From Rhineura floridana (lineage: Eukaryota > Chordata > Lepidosauria > Squamata > Rhineuridae), in the NCBI RefSeq assembly GCF_030035675.1, contig NC_084489.1:14804001-14868000 (forward strand): a DNA stretch of 64,000 bases. Reading direction: 5' to 3'. Below the pieces are notes generated by a model. That model saw only the letters and a list, made by a program, of their open reading frames with translations, ran no database searches and was not told the DNA's origin. This document shows positions 11,225 to 21,772 of the stretch, one piece after another (within the stretch, counting starts at the first letter, position 1; each line of letters opens with the position of its first letter). The translations under genes were made by a program, and so were the position numbers.

Positions 11225-11400
11225 ATCTAATGAGTCAAACTTCCCATTTTCAGACTAATCAGTCGGCTGCACTAATTGCAAATGCAAATATGCAAATTTA
11301 TATTAATTAATTACTCTGCTAATTAGTTCTGCGGTCTTTTTGGGTAATAAATCATTGTGCAGTGGAAAGGAAACAAGTCCTGTCCCATTTCACTCTACAT
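11225..11400. promoter_or_regulatory. Candidate enhancer: tandem octamers and homeodomain sites
   Basis: Two perfect POU octamers ATGCAAAT lie end to end at 11282-11289 and 11290-11297. Just downstream are TTAATTAATTA at 11303-11313 and the palindrome CTAATTAG at 11319-11326. ACTAATTGC lies just upstream. POU and homeodomain proteins are known to bind such sequences in neural enhancers. The nearest gene in the window is NEUROD6, about 29 kb downstream. Enhancer function and conservation are inference from site density. Confidence 0.4.
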
Positions 11401-12309
11401 AAAAATTTAATGCACTCATTGGAGAAAATATATTTTTAAAATTCTATTCCAATCACTGTGCTCCTACTGATGAGTCTCCTAAAGATAGGTACCATTGTGA
11501 AGAGGCTTCCACATCTTCAGCAAATGCCATCACTAAGGTGCCTGTTAGCAATTTAATTATCACATTATGAGCTTCAGAAAAAAGCCAGTTTGCTGTGCTG
11601 CAGGCTGTGACTTCAAGCTCACTGGGTTCACACATTTTTCCTGCAAAAGCTTCGAAGTCAAAAGATGAACACAGAGAAGAAAATGTTGCATTCTCTACAG
11701 CTTGAGTGGGATGCCTATTGCACTGGGCAATCATGATCTGTAACTAGCCAAGAATCCAGCTGAATAAAGAAAGGGTTTTTGTCCTTGGTGCACAAGGTTC
11801 ATCCCTTTGTCCCTGATCCTGTTCAGATGTTTAAATGTGGGAGAGCTCACAACTAGATTTGTGCTTTGGAAATTCAGTGAAGACAGGGTAAGATGGCAGT
11901 AGGATGATAGATGGTCGTTTGGCACTCTACAGAACATCCAGTGCAATGAACAGAGCTCTAAGTGCAAATGTAGAAGACATAGAATTATTCTGTACACTGA
12001 ATGGATTTGATCAATAAATTATTAATTAACAGGAAACTTTGCCAATATTATCACCATTTTGATCTCTTTGCAAAACTATCATCACATCATCATAACAGTC
12101 CCAAATACCTCAGACCAGTCCAAAGGTTGAAATCGTAATATATTTAACTGCAGTTAATTAAGGTGTTAAAGTTGTTCTACTGAATCAAATAAAATTAAAG
12201 GTAAAATACTAATCTATCCAGGGCTAAAACGTTTCCAAAATGGGATTCCCTTCCATGCCTAATTAACCAATATAACCAAAACCTTGGCCCATATAATCAG
12301 AACCTTAAA
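11401..12309. other. Intergenic, possibly extended conserved DNA
   Basis: No repeat recognised. A balanced-composition stretch at 11450-11740 with a 93-codon minus frame has no domain. Since it adjoins the octamer cluster it could be part of a conserved non-coding block, but I cannot test this. Confidence 0.4.
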
Positions 12310-13800
12310 AAGAAGAATTTATTATTAAATTTATATCCTGCCTTTCCTTCTAGTAGGAACCCAGGATGGCAAACAAAAACACTACAACACTCTAACACAC
12401 CATTAAAACAGACATTAAAATATATTTTTAAAAAAACTTTAAAAACATATTAAAACAAAAACATTTTTTAAAACTTCTTTTTAAAAAAGCTTTAAAAACA
12501 TCTTACAAAGCAATTCCAACACAGACGCTGACTGGGATAAGGTCTCTACTTAAAAGGCTTGTTGAAAGAGGAAGGTCTTCAGTAAGTGCAGAAAAGATAA
12601 GAGATGGTGGCTGTCTAATATTTAAGGGGAGGGAATTCCCAAGGATAGGTGCCACTACACTAAAGGTCTGCTTCATATGTTGTGCAGAACGGACCTCCTG
12701 ATATGACCTTCACTTGCACAGCATAGTGATCAACTGGGTATATAAGGGGTAAGACGATCTTTCAGGTAACCTAGTCCCAAGCTGTATGGGGCTTTGTAGA
12801 ACAAAACCAGCACCTTGAACTTAGTTCGGTAGCTACTGGGCAGCCAGTGCAATTCTTTCAGCGGTGGGGTGACATGTTGACAATACCCTGCCCCAGAGAG
12901 CAGTCAGGCCGCTGCATTTTGCACCAGATGCAGCTTCTGGACCAACTTCAAGGGCAGTCCCACATAGAGCTCATTACAGTAATCCAACCTGAAGGTTACC
13001 AGTGCATGGACAACAGTGGTCAGGCTATCCTGGTCCAGAAATGGCTGCAGATGTCTGACCAGCTGAAGCTGGTAAAAGACACTCCTAGCAATTAAGATCA
13101 GGTGGGCCTCTAGCAACAAAGATGAATCCAGGAGCACCCCTAGACTATGAACCTGCTCTTTCAGAGGGGGTATGATCCCATCCAAAATAGGCAACTGACC
13201 AATTACCCAAACTCAGGAACCACCAACCCACAGTGCCTCCATCTTGCTAAGATTCAGACTCAGTTTATTGGCCCACATCCAGCCCACCACGAAGTCCAGG
13301 CAGCAGTCCAGGGCTTGCACGGCCTCTTCTGATTCATATTTTACAGAGAAATAGAGCTGGGTATCATCAATGTACTGCTGACACCTTGCTCCAAATCTGA
13401 TGACTGCTCCCAAGGGCTTCAGATAGATGTTAAACAGCATCAGGGACACCCTGCGACACCCCAGAGCACAACTGCCAGGGGGTCGAAATACAATCGCCCA
13501 ATGCTATTCTCAGAAAACAACCCTGTAGAATCAGAGGTAGAATCAGAACCACTGTAAAACAGCATCTCCGATACCCATCTCACCAAGTTGGCTCAGAAGG
13601 ATACCATGGTCAATAGTACCAAAAGCCGCCAAGAGAGCTAGTAAGAATAACAGGGTCACACTCCCCCTATCCTTCTCCCGATAAAGGTCAAACAATTCAG
13701 TGTGGGCATCAGAAGGGTCTAAACTCCATTTCCTGGAGTTGATGTCAACAGCCCCCTGACAATACAGAAAAGCTCCACTGGACAGCTATTTGAGGATGCA
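12310..13800 (-). mobile_element. L2-type LINE, 5'-truncated, with RT remnants
   Basis: On the minus strand the reverse transcriptase palm motif YIDDTQLYF is at about 13374-13350, within the frame 13449-13213. The frame at 13194-12904 reads LGVLLDSSLLLEAHL and LVTFRLDYCNELYVGLPLK, the standard L2 C-terminal RT signature. A 3' UTR follows, ending near 12310 with a GGCAGGATATAAATTTAATAA-type tail. The element lacks its endonuclease and has several breaks. It belongs to the same subfamily as the copies at 7958 and 19552. Confidence 0.8.
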
Positions 13801-14306
13801 ATGGTGGCAGAAAAGTGGGCCTTCTTCACACCCTCACTGCCACACAGTAGGCACGGTTATGGTGTTTTACTCATACCCGATCAGCCTCACCACATGTTTT
13901 TCACCACTTGTGCTCTAGTCATTGTGGTGCAAATGAGGTGCAAGATGCAAAGGTGCCCACAATTCAGCTAGCTGGTGTTTGAAGTCGCTTAATCTCACCA
14001 CTGTTAATGCTTTGTAATAATTTTTTTTTACTATCTTAAAAGTTGTTTTAAAAGTTAGATTGTTATTTTTTAAAATTATTAGCAGCTCTGGAAGCTCTTT
14101 TTTTCAGTTAAAGAGTAGGGTGGAAATCCTTGTAAATAAACAATAACATAAATAACACAGGCAGAAGTGATTTGACTGGAGAGGGTAATGCGTAAATCAG
14201 TGTTTGTGATGAAGAACTCTCATGAATAAACCTTCCTGAAGTCTGATGCTTTCTAATTATGGCTGTTTCCTGCTTCCCCTGTGATACTGAAGCACTGTCC
14301 TGGGGC
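13801..14306. other. Intergenic with weak LINE-tail resemblance
   Basis: A decayed LINE-like tail (AGTAGGGTGGAAATCCTTGTAAATAAACAATAA) ends near 14153. Nothing else recognised. Confidence 0.4.
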
Positions 14307-14748
14307 ATAAGAACATAAGAACATAAGAAGAGCCTGCTGGATCAGGCCAGTGGCCCATCTAGTCCAGCATCCTGTTCTCACAGTGGCCAACCAGGTGCCT
14401 GGGGGAAGCCCGCAAGCAGGACCCGAGTGCAAGAACACTCTCCCCTCCTGAGGCTTCCGGCAACTAGTTTTCAGAAGCATGCTGCCTCTGACTAGGGTGG
14501 CAGAGCACAGCCATCATGGCTAGTAGCCATTGATAGCCCTGTCCTCCATGAATTTGTCTAATCTTCTTTTAAAGCCATCCAAGCTGGTGGCCATTACTGC
14601 ATCTTGTGGGAGCAAATTCCATAGTTTAACTATGCACTGAGTAAAGAAGTACTTCCTTTTGTCTGTCCTGAATCTTCCAACATTCAGCTTCTTTGAATGT
14701 CCACGAGTTCTAGTATTATGAGAGAGGGAGAAGAACTTTTCTCTAAAA
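14307..14748 (-). mobile_element. Young CR1 LINE 3' fragment
   Basis: The minus strand encodes the last part of CR1 ORF2 (FFSLSHNTRTRGHSKKLNVG through the terminal DRAINGY) and the 3' UTR, ending at three TTCTTATG-type units near 14307-14330. Over about 440 bp I count only about six mismatches with the 3' end of the full-length CR1 at 48209. It is 5'-truncated at about 14748, the usual result of target-primed reverse transcription. Confidence 0.85.
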
Positions 14749-14789
14749 AGAAATGATTTGAGGCATGATTTGAGTTTACACACCACCTT

Positions 14790-15088
14790 GCACATTCAAT
14801 GAACTCGGGGACATTCAATGAAGCTGAATATTAGAAGTTTCAAGACAGACAAAAGAAAGTACTTTTTCATACAACGCTTCATTAAACTATGGAATTTGCT
14901 CCCACAGGAGTCCATGATGGCTATCAACTTGGATGGCTTTAGACATATTCTTGGAGGATAAGGCTATCAGTGACTACGAACTGTGATGGATATGTTCTAC
15001 TCCCACTGTTGGAGGCAGTATGCTTCTGAACATCAGTTGCTGAAAACCAGAGGAGTGCAGAGTGCTGTTGCACACAGGTCCTGATTGT
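14790..15088 (+). repeat. Older CR1 LINE 3' fragment
   Basis: Plus-strand blocks 'AATGAAGCTGAATATTAGAAG', 'GACAGACAAAAGAAAGTAC', 'ACTATGGAATTTGCTCCCAC' and 'GGCAGTATGCTTCTGAACAT' follow the end of CR1 ORF2 and its 3' UTR. The copy is far more diverged than the neighbouring minus-strand CR1, so the two insertions are of different ages. Confidence 0.75.
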
Positions 15089-15089
15089 G

Positions 15090-15250
15090 GGCGTAAGCAG
15101 ATCTGGCTTGTAAGCAGATCTGGCTCTCAGTGTTCTTAAGCAGATCTGGGTCTGGTTAGGGCCTGGGTAGGATTCTGCATGGGAAACCCATGTACACCAC
15201 CTTGATCTCTAAGGCAGAGAAAAGGTAGGTTATAAATGTACTAAATAATA
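15090..15250 (+). repeat. 5S rRNA-derived SINE with triplicated head segment
   Basis: GCAGATCTGGGTCTGGTTAG, GGCCTGGGTAGGATTC and GCATGGGAA follow the 3' half of 5S rRNA. CACCTTGATCTCTAAGGCAG and GGTTATAAATGTACTAAATA form a LINE-like tail. The motif TAAGCAGATCTGG occurs three times at about 15093, 15111 and 15137, a local expansion in the 5S-like part. Confidence 0.6.
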
Positions 15251-16901
15251 ATGCGACATAGACATAAGGCCAATGAGGCCTAGTTTTCATTGAGGTAGTA
15301 AACCTGTGTATGGGTTACACCTTAAACTGCAAGGGAGGGTTACATGACTGAACACCTTCAAACTGCAAGGAAGGGTTACATGACCGAACACTCCCAGATA
15401 GGAGGAATTTCCATGCACACTGTAAAACAGATATTAGGTAGAAGGGCAGTAGTCTAGCCTTCTCCCTGAATGGTACCTGGGAGATTTATTTATATGGAGG
15501 AGTATTCCATCATGCATGTCCCCACCCACGGTAAGAAGTGGTACAGCCAGAAGCACTTCACCAGGTGGGATGGAGATGCAACCCTAGCTTCCGGTAGAAG
15601 GGTCACTGTTGCTTACTGGGAGAGGAAGGGCTGAGGTGGCCAAAAACTCATTGCAGAGCAAGCCCTCCAGCAGGAGCATTAGATTGCCTCCACCAGTGCA
15701 CTTGTACCATGCCAATCTCCCCACAACCTATGTGCCGGAAGATAGGGTGGCTCACCAGATACAGCAGGTGCACATGTTTATCTCCTCAGCAAGGCCAAAA
15801 TGTGGATTAGTTACCCTTTTGCCACTGTTTTTGTTTTTAGTAATCAGAGTGAGTGATGACTGCTAAAATGGTGGCTTTCCCTCACATGTTTGAAAATGCT
15901 GAACAGTAGTATGTGAATTCTAATGTATGCTTGTGATTGTGAACCAGGAAGTGGTAGATACTTCAGATTAATAGATCCAAAAGAATATAACCACACCCAT
16001 AAGTCTTCAGCTAAAGATCTTCTATAATAACAGTGCAGGCAGAAGACAGTAGAAGAAATCTACTGGTAGATTTCTGGGTGATTTACAGTAGATCAGCAAG
16101 AGTTTCTTCTGATTCCAAGTTGTTTAACAATAGCAACATCAAAACAACTTTGCCCACCTACATTAGGCTACTGAAATGAAGAAATCTAATCAACTGTTGA
16201 CTTTTATGTGTAAGGATTATGAGGTCAGCTCAGTTCAGTTTTGTGGCTTACAACAAATGTGTTCTTTAATTCTATATGCCTTTTGCACCTGGCTTTGGTT
16301 GGAAGAACTTGGGGTTTTAGTAAAAAAAGGGGGGAGAGTGGATAAGATAAGTCTGAAAACTGCCTGCCCCCATTGTATAGCTGGATTTTTTGGAAGAAAG
16401 TGTAGAAAAAGAGACTAGCACGCAAGCAGGATTTAGATATTCAGATGTGCAAATTAATATGTTTTAAAGGCAAAATGGCTTTCTGCTCTTTCCAGATATA
16501 TAGGCACACAACACCATTAGGAATCAAACTGTTTGTTCTACATTATTAGTCACCCCCACCCACCATGATCCTTGCCTGCGATTAGCAAACATTTCTCTCT
16601 GAGAGTCTTCAAGTTCACAACAACAAACACATAAGGATTTTGACAATTCTCCACAGGTACCGAATAAAGAATTAATACCTACTAGGTAGTGAAGGGACTT
16701 TGTGCTAGCTCTTTGAAGTGGCCTTTAAATTATTAAATCGAAATAGTTGCTTGAATCTGAAGTAACACAAGAGATCTACCGTGCAATGGAATCAGCAGAC
16801 CCCTTTTATTTCAGCTTTCATTCTTAATTATAAAGCACTCGCTCTAGCTGTAAAATGGGTTGAGGCCCAAGTCCAGAAGAAGATGCTACAAATGTAATTT
16901 T
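15251..16901. other. Intergenic, nothing recognised
   Basis: A short near-duplicate occurs at 15325-15385, where ACTGCAAG.GAAGGGTTACATGAC is repeated about 35 bp apart. The plus frame 15609-15866 and the opposed frames near 16176-16425 show no domain. No RNA gene seen. Confidence 0.5.
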
Positions 16902-18097
16902 AATGCAGCTTCGCTTACCTGTGCGAAGCTCTGGGGAGCAGGAGCACAATTGCGGCCGAGGGTGAAGCCGCAGTAGCCATTTTGAAGAAGGGAACGTTGC
17001 GCGTCGCATTAGGATGATGCGCGACATTCCACACGGAGGGGGTGGAGCTAAGGGGCTATTTAAGCCCACTCAGCCCCCTCCGACTTCCTCTTGGCTTGCG
17101 ACGACAGGAGAGGACGGATCGACGAGGGACAGTTCTAGTTTGCTTGCGGTGGCCATTTTCTTCGGCTGTGTGGCCGGTGCCATTTTGGAGGCGCCGAGTG
17201 TGGTCTGTTGGGGCCTCAGTAGGCCCAATTCAGCTAGAGGAGATAGCAGAAAGGCGGGACTGGGCCCGGATTGCAGCCACTCAGGCTGTGTAGGGCTTTT
17301 GGAGCCCGTCTTTCTCCCGCAGCCACACAGCACGCCAGTGCTGAGGCCTTAGAAGCTCTTCTTCACAGGCCTAGTGGTGGAGCTGGCACAACAGGCCTTA
17401 GAGGCTTTGAGTGCTGCCAGCTCTGGCCCTGAGGCAAGCAGCCCGGCCTAACCAGCGCAGCCTGACACGGTGCCTGCCTGCCTCCCCCCCTCATTATAGT
17501 TACACAAGCACTCCAGCAAGCCAAGTTTGTCAGGGAGACCGCTTGCTAACACTAAATTGTTTAATAACATATTTCTAAAGGGATTGTTAATTCCCCTGCA
17601 GTGGGTTCAGTTACTCTATTGAGACATATCATGCCCCCCAAGAAAGGTATAGGGGGTCCCAAAGGGAAGGGGAAGGCCAGCAGGCTTCCACCCAAGCGCC
17701 CCCCCCAGTGGCAATGTCTTCGGAAGAGGATGAGGCGCAGCCTTGGGCAGCCATTCTAGCACGGTTAGTTAGTTCCCGCACTTAGGTTACACCTCTGCAG
17801 GTCGCTTTAAACGTTCTTGTTTATAATTTAATAAAGTGGCCCTTTATTCAACCATAGCTGCTGTTGTCTGCGTATTATTTCACCCATCGACCGCAAATGC
17901 AGCTTCGCTTACCTGCGCGAAGCTCTGGGGAGCAGGAGCACAATTGCAGCCGAGGGTGAAGCCGCAGTAGCCATTTTGAAGAAGGGAACGTCGCGCGTCG
18001 CATTGGGATGACGCGCGACGTTCCGCACTGAGGGGGCAGAGCTAAGGGGCTATTTAAGCCCACTCAGCCCCCTCCGACTTCCTCTTGGCTTGCGACG
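16902..18097 (+). mobile_element. Retroelement-like fossil with 202-bp direct repeats
   Basis: A 202-bp GC-rich block at 16902-17103 recurs in direct orientation at 17896-18097, about 5% different. Each block contains a TATTTAAG promoter-like box near its right end and a CpG-rich inverted repeat. An AATAAA signal at about 17830 precedes the second block. The internal part is short, shows a basic Pro/Lys-rich coding trace near 17632, and is clearly broken. No protease, RT or integrase is present. The family could be an LTR or a DIRS/Ngaro-type non-autonomous element. Promoter-bearing direct repeats are seen; the family is inference. Confidence 0.5.
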
Positions 18098-18590
18098 CCC
18101 GTCCCGCCCTCCCTCTTTTACGGTGTGCCCATGGTCGCTTCGGGGCCGAGTAGGAATTTTTATCCTGCCCACCCTTGTTGGCGGGCAGGTTTTTTGCCTG
18201 CTCCACACTTTGGGGGATGGAGGGAATCGGGTTAGAGGGTGGCGTGATTAATAGGCTGTGTTTTGGCTAATTTGGTTCAAATCAAATTATTAACGTGGAC
18301 ATATTTTGGACATGGATTCGGTAAAGTGCGGGAGGGGAAATAGGTAATGACAGCTAGGTGGCCCCCTTAGGCACCTTTCAAGGTGATTGGTGGTTCCAGA
18401 GGCCTGTCTCTCAGGGTTTTACGGCCCGAGGGCAGGATATGGGCTGCTTTTGGGGCCAACTTACCTCATCCTCGACCGCAATTGACTTTACTGATTGTGT
18501 TTCTCTGGCATGAGGTAGCAGCTTTGGTTATTCTTAAAGTGCAGGTGGAGCCAAAGTACTGTTCAAGAAATTCTTTCCTCCTTCACTAAC
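18098..18590. other. GC-rich flank of the direct-repeat element
   Basis: Sequence after the second repeat stays GC-rich to about 18480. It includes a hairpin CCTGCCCACC/GGCGGGCAGG at about 18165-18190. TCGACCGCAA at about 18470 echoes the bases just before the second direct repeat (17887). It may be further element sequence, but I cannot define its right end. Confidence 0.35.
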
Positions 18591-19551
18591 TCTTCATAGG
18601 GCAACAGAGAAATCACTTTGGAGCCGATTAAAACGATTTCCCTCAGAATTGGGATAATCATGTTTTTGAATGGATAAGCAATAGGTTAAAGAAAGAATTT
18701 AATCATGTGATACAGGTTGCTAATCCATGAATCGTTTCACATTCAGTGAAATGCTACACATTTTATTATTAAGCCACTGCCATCTTAATGGTGAAGTGTT
18801 ATTTATCCAATTGACCTCTCAGAGCTGACCAGCTCAAGGGGGTACGGACAGGAAGCTACTCTGGGGCCCTGATGACATCACACCATCTAAGGCTAATATG
18901 CACTGGTGGGATGTATCTGCTTTCTCTACACAAATTTAAGTCCAACCAGGCTAGAAAATGTATGGATCAGTTCAGGGTCTGGGTAGAGCTGCACATGTAA
19001 GGTAGACAAATTGTGGCTTCTCCTAGCTTTTGTCTCCTTAGGAGACCTGCACTGCTGTATATGCTATATCTCATTGCACAATGTTAGAATATAATTGTAC
19101 CCTTTATTAGTTCCATATCTGTCTTCATTCTGGGCACGGGCTGGGGAGGAGGGTACCCCTATTGAAAAGACCACTTGCACGTTTGAACAGAAAACTGACA
19201 GATTCAACCCTCTTCATGGAACTCACTTGGAGTACAAGTGGATGAGAACCTCACTTGAACAAGCTCACTTGAAATGAAAGGCGTGAGGCAGTGAAACATG
19301 TTAGCAATACTAATTTGTTTCACACAGAGTCTTTAAAAAGGATCTGGTGAATCGACTATAGAATTCTGTTCAGCAACTATTTTCACTAATGTACCTTTGA
19401 GCACAGGATGGGCCAGAACCCCAGCCCTCCCTCACGCTATGGGCCAAAGCCACTGGTCCCTTCACACCAGATGGTGCAACCAGAGAACCAGAAAGTACAC
19501 TTCAAGGACAGCAGATTTCACCTGGAACTCGCAGTCCAACAGTACAGCATA
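18591..19551. other. Intergenic, nothing recognised
   Basis: No gene or repeat recognised. Confidence 0.45.
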
Positions 19552-20370
19552 GCATTATTATTATTATTATTATTATTATTAAATTTGTATCCCGGCCTTC
19601 CTCCGAGCAGGAGCCCAGGGCGGCAAACAAAGTGCTAAAACCACTTTAAAAGGTAAAGGAGAAGGTGTCCCTGCACTTGTAGTGCGAGTCATTTCCGACT
19701 CTTAGGGTGACGTCTTGCGACATTTACTAGGCAGACTGTATATATGGGGTGGGATTGCCAGTTCCTTCCCTGGCCTTTCTTTACCCCCCAGCATATGCCG
19801 GGTACTCATTTTACCGACCACGGATGGATGGAAGGCTGAGTGGACCTCGACCCCTTTTACCGGAGATTCGACTTCCTCCTTCCGTTGGAATCGAACTCCG
19901 GCCATGAGCAGAGCTTAGGCTGCGTTACCACCGCTTACCACTGTGCCACGGAGGGTCTTAAAACACTTTAAAACATCATAAAAACAGATATTAAAATACA
20001 TTAAAACAAAACAGCATTAAAAACATTTAAAAAAAACAACTTTTAAAAAGGGTTAAAAACATTATTAAAACACATATTAAGCAATTCTAACACAGACTCA
20101 CTGGGATAGGTCTCAACCTAAAAGGCTTGTTGAAAGAGGAAAGTCTTCAAAAGGCACTGAAGATAGCAGAGATGGCACCTCCCAATATTTAAGGGGGGGA
20201 ATTCCACAGGGTAGGTGCTGCCACACTAAATGTCCATTTCCTATGTTGTGCGGAACGGACCTCCTGATAAGATGGTATCTGCAGGAGGCCCTCACCTGCA
20301 GAGCGCAGTGATCGACTAGGTATATAAGGGGTAAGACGGTCCTTTCAGGTATCCTTTCAGGTATATCATG
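19552..20370 (-). mobile_element. L2-type LINE 3' end, split by a SINE
   Basis: On the minus strand this ends at a (TAA)n tract (19554-19580) preceded by GGAAGGCCGGGATACAAATT, a typical L2 end. The older part (20113-20370) keeps the LPLIYLVDHCALQ / YHLIRRSVPHNIGNG block shared with 7958-8440. A SINE at 19652-19958 interrupts it. Confidence 0.7.
19652..19958 (-). mobile_element. tRNA-derived SINE inserted in L2
   Basis: On the minus strand the head is at the right: TGGCACAGTGGTAAGCGG (box A-like) within 19927-19950 and GGAGTTCGATTCC (box B) at 19899-19887. A roughly 220-bp body and a GGTAAAGG-type end at 19652 follow. The insertion is flanked by TAAAACCACTTTAAAA (19636-19651) and TAAAACACTTTAAAA (19959-19973), a target duplication differing by one base. 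It resembles known squamate SINEs but I do not assign a subfamily. Confidence 0.75.
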
Positions 20371-20527
20371 TGGATCAGAGGAGGACAGGGAAGCACTCAC
20401 TCCGCCTCTGTATTTCAGATCACATGCAATTATTCCTCAGAGGCAACCAGTACCCTGGTTGTCAAGATTTATTAAAAAGTAACCACCACAAGTGCTCCTA
20501 AACCAGAAGAAAACTGCTATTCCTCCA
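20371..20527. other. Intergenic spacer
   Basis: Nothing recognised between the L2 and the MITE nest. Confidence 0.5.
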
Positions 20528-21355
20528 TTAGGGATGGATTGGTCTTTCAGTTTCGGTTCTCTCCATTTCTCATTTTTCCAATCTTAAATTCAGTTTTCCA
20601 AATTTCTACAGCATTTTTGCAATTTTTAAATCCTCATGAAAATTCTCCAGCCTTTTACTGTGAACTTCTCCTAATAAACACATTTTTGTAGGCAGTTTTG
20701 ACTAAAGTACAGGCATACCCCGCTTTAACGTTCGCAATGGGACCGGAGAGTATACTTAAAGCGAAAATAAACGTTAAGTGAAGCAATTGTCTTCACTTGT
20801 AGTGCACGCAATCGCCACTAGATGGCAGCGGTGTCATGCCAATAAAGTACAGGCATACCCCGCTTTAACGTTCGCAATGGGACCGGAGAGTATACTTAAA
20901 GCGAAAATAAGCGCTAAGTGAAGCAATTGTCTTCACTTGTAGTGCACACAATCGCCACTAGATGGCAGCGGCGTCATGCCAATAAAGTATACGTTATTGC
21001 GAAGCGCGCAAACGTTAAGCAGGGTATGGGAATTAATGGAGCATGTACGTTATAGCGAGGCAACGTTAAGCAGGGCAACGTTAAGCGGGGTATGCCTGTA
21101 TACATTTTTCCAAGCAATTTCTTGTCATACAATGCATTTTTGTATGTTGTTTTTGCTCGTATATTCATTTTTATGCACACTTTCCCCAACATATGTATTT
21201 TTGTAAACATTGTTAGATTGGCGAACTGCACTGCAAAATTCAAATGTGCAAATTTCAAAGGATGGCTATGTTTCGGTTTTCATGTTGTTTTGGAAAGTGA
21301 AATTTGATATATTTGGTTTGAAATGCAAACTGATCAAATTTCTCCCCCATTCCTA
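20528..21355 (+). mobile_element. hAT-like MITE split by a mariner-like MITE
   Basis: The left half starts TTAGGGATGGATTGG at 20528 and the right half ends CCCCCATTCCTA near 21354. Between 20708 and 21100 a different, TA-flanked element is inserted. Removing the insert would leave about 430 bp, the size of the 21773-22190 relative. Confidence 0.65.
20708..21100. mobile_element. mariner-like MITE with 140-bp tandem duplication
   Basis: Perfect 14-bp inverted ends CAGGCATACCCCGC (20710-20723) and GCGGGGTATGCCTG (21085-21098) are flanked by TA at 20708-20709 and 21099-21100. The left 140 bp is present twice (from 20710 and from 20850), almost identical, each copy preceded by AAAGTA. Internal CAACGTTAAGC repeats occur near the right end. 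There is no coding capacity. Confidence 0.8.
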
Positions 21356-21374
21356 TTGTCCATCTAGCCCACTA

Positions 21375-21520
21375 TTGCCTATTCTTAACTGCCAGTGTTT
21401 CTCCAAGATCTCAGGCAGAGGTCTTTTGTTTCACATACTACTTAGAATTCTTTTACCTGGAGATTCTGGAAAATGAACCTGGGCCGTTCTGCATGTAGAG
21501 CACATGCTTGATCCCTCCTT
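21375..21520 (-). repeat. tRNA-derived SINE, reversed copy
   Basis: On the minus strand GTGCTCTACATGCAGAACGG and GGTTCATTTTCC lie in the head, with box A decayed. CTCAGGCAGAGGTC at 21411-21424 (+) is the complement of the TGCCTGARA body block shared with the 35865 copy. Confidence 0.5.
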
Positions 21521-21772
21521 CATGGACAGCCAGGGCTGTGTACAGGGAGCCCTTTAGAAGGTTGAAAACCCTGCTGATCAAATGTTTTGGCAGGGAAAGG
21601 GGAGTAGCACAGGATGAACGGCCTCTCACCTTTCCAACTAGCTGAACAGGGGAATGTTAATCTTTTTGAAAGGTATCCCAGTTATTGAATCAGAGAGAGA
21701 CCTGCACACACAGCATCAGTATGTGCATACTGTTCTCTATATTTACTGTCCTGATTTGGATCCAAACTAGGG

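Noticed and set aside
11453-11734. 93-codon minus-strand ORF as a small gene
   Set aside because: No domain, signal peptide or recognisable homology, and overlapping ORFs exist. More likely non-coding DNA near the site cluster.
17014-17352. 112-codon plus ORF and its minus shadow as a host gene
   Set aside because: It lies in a GC-rich retroelement-like fossil where stop codons are rare by composition; no recognisable domain.
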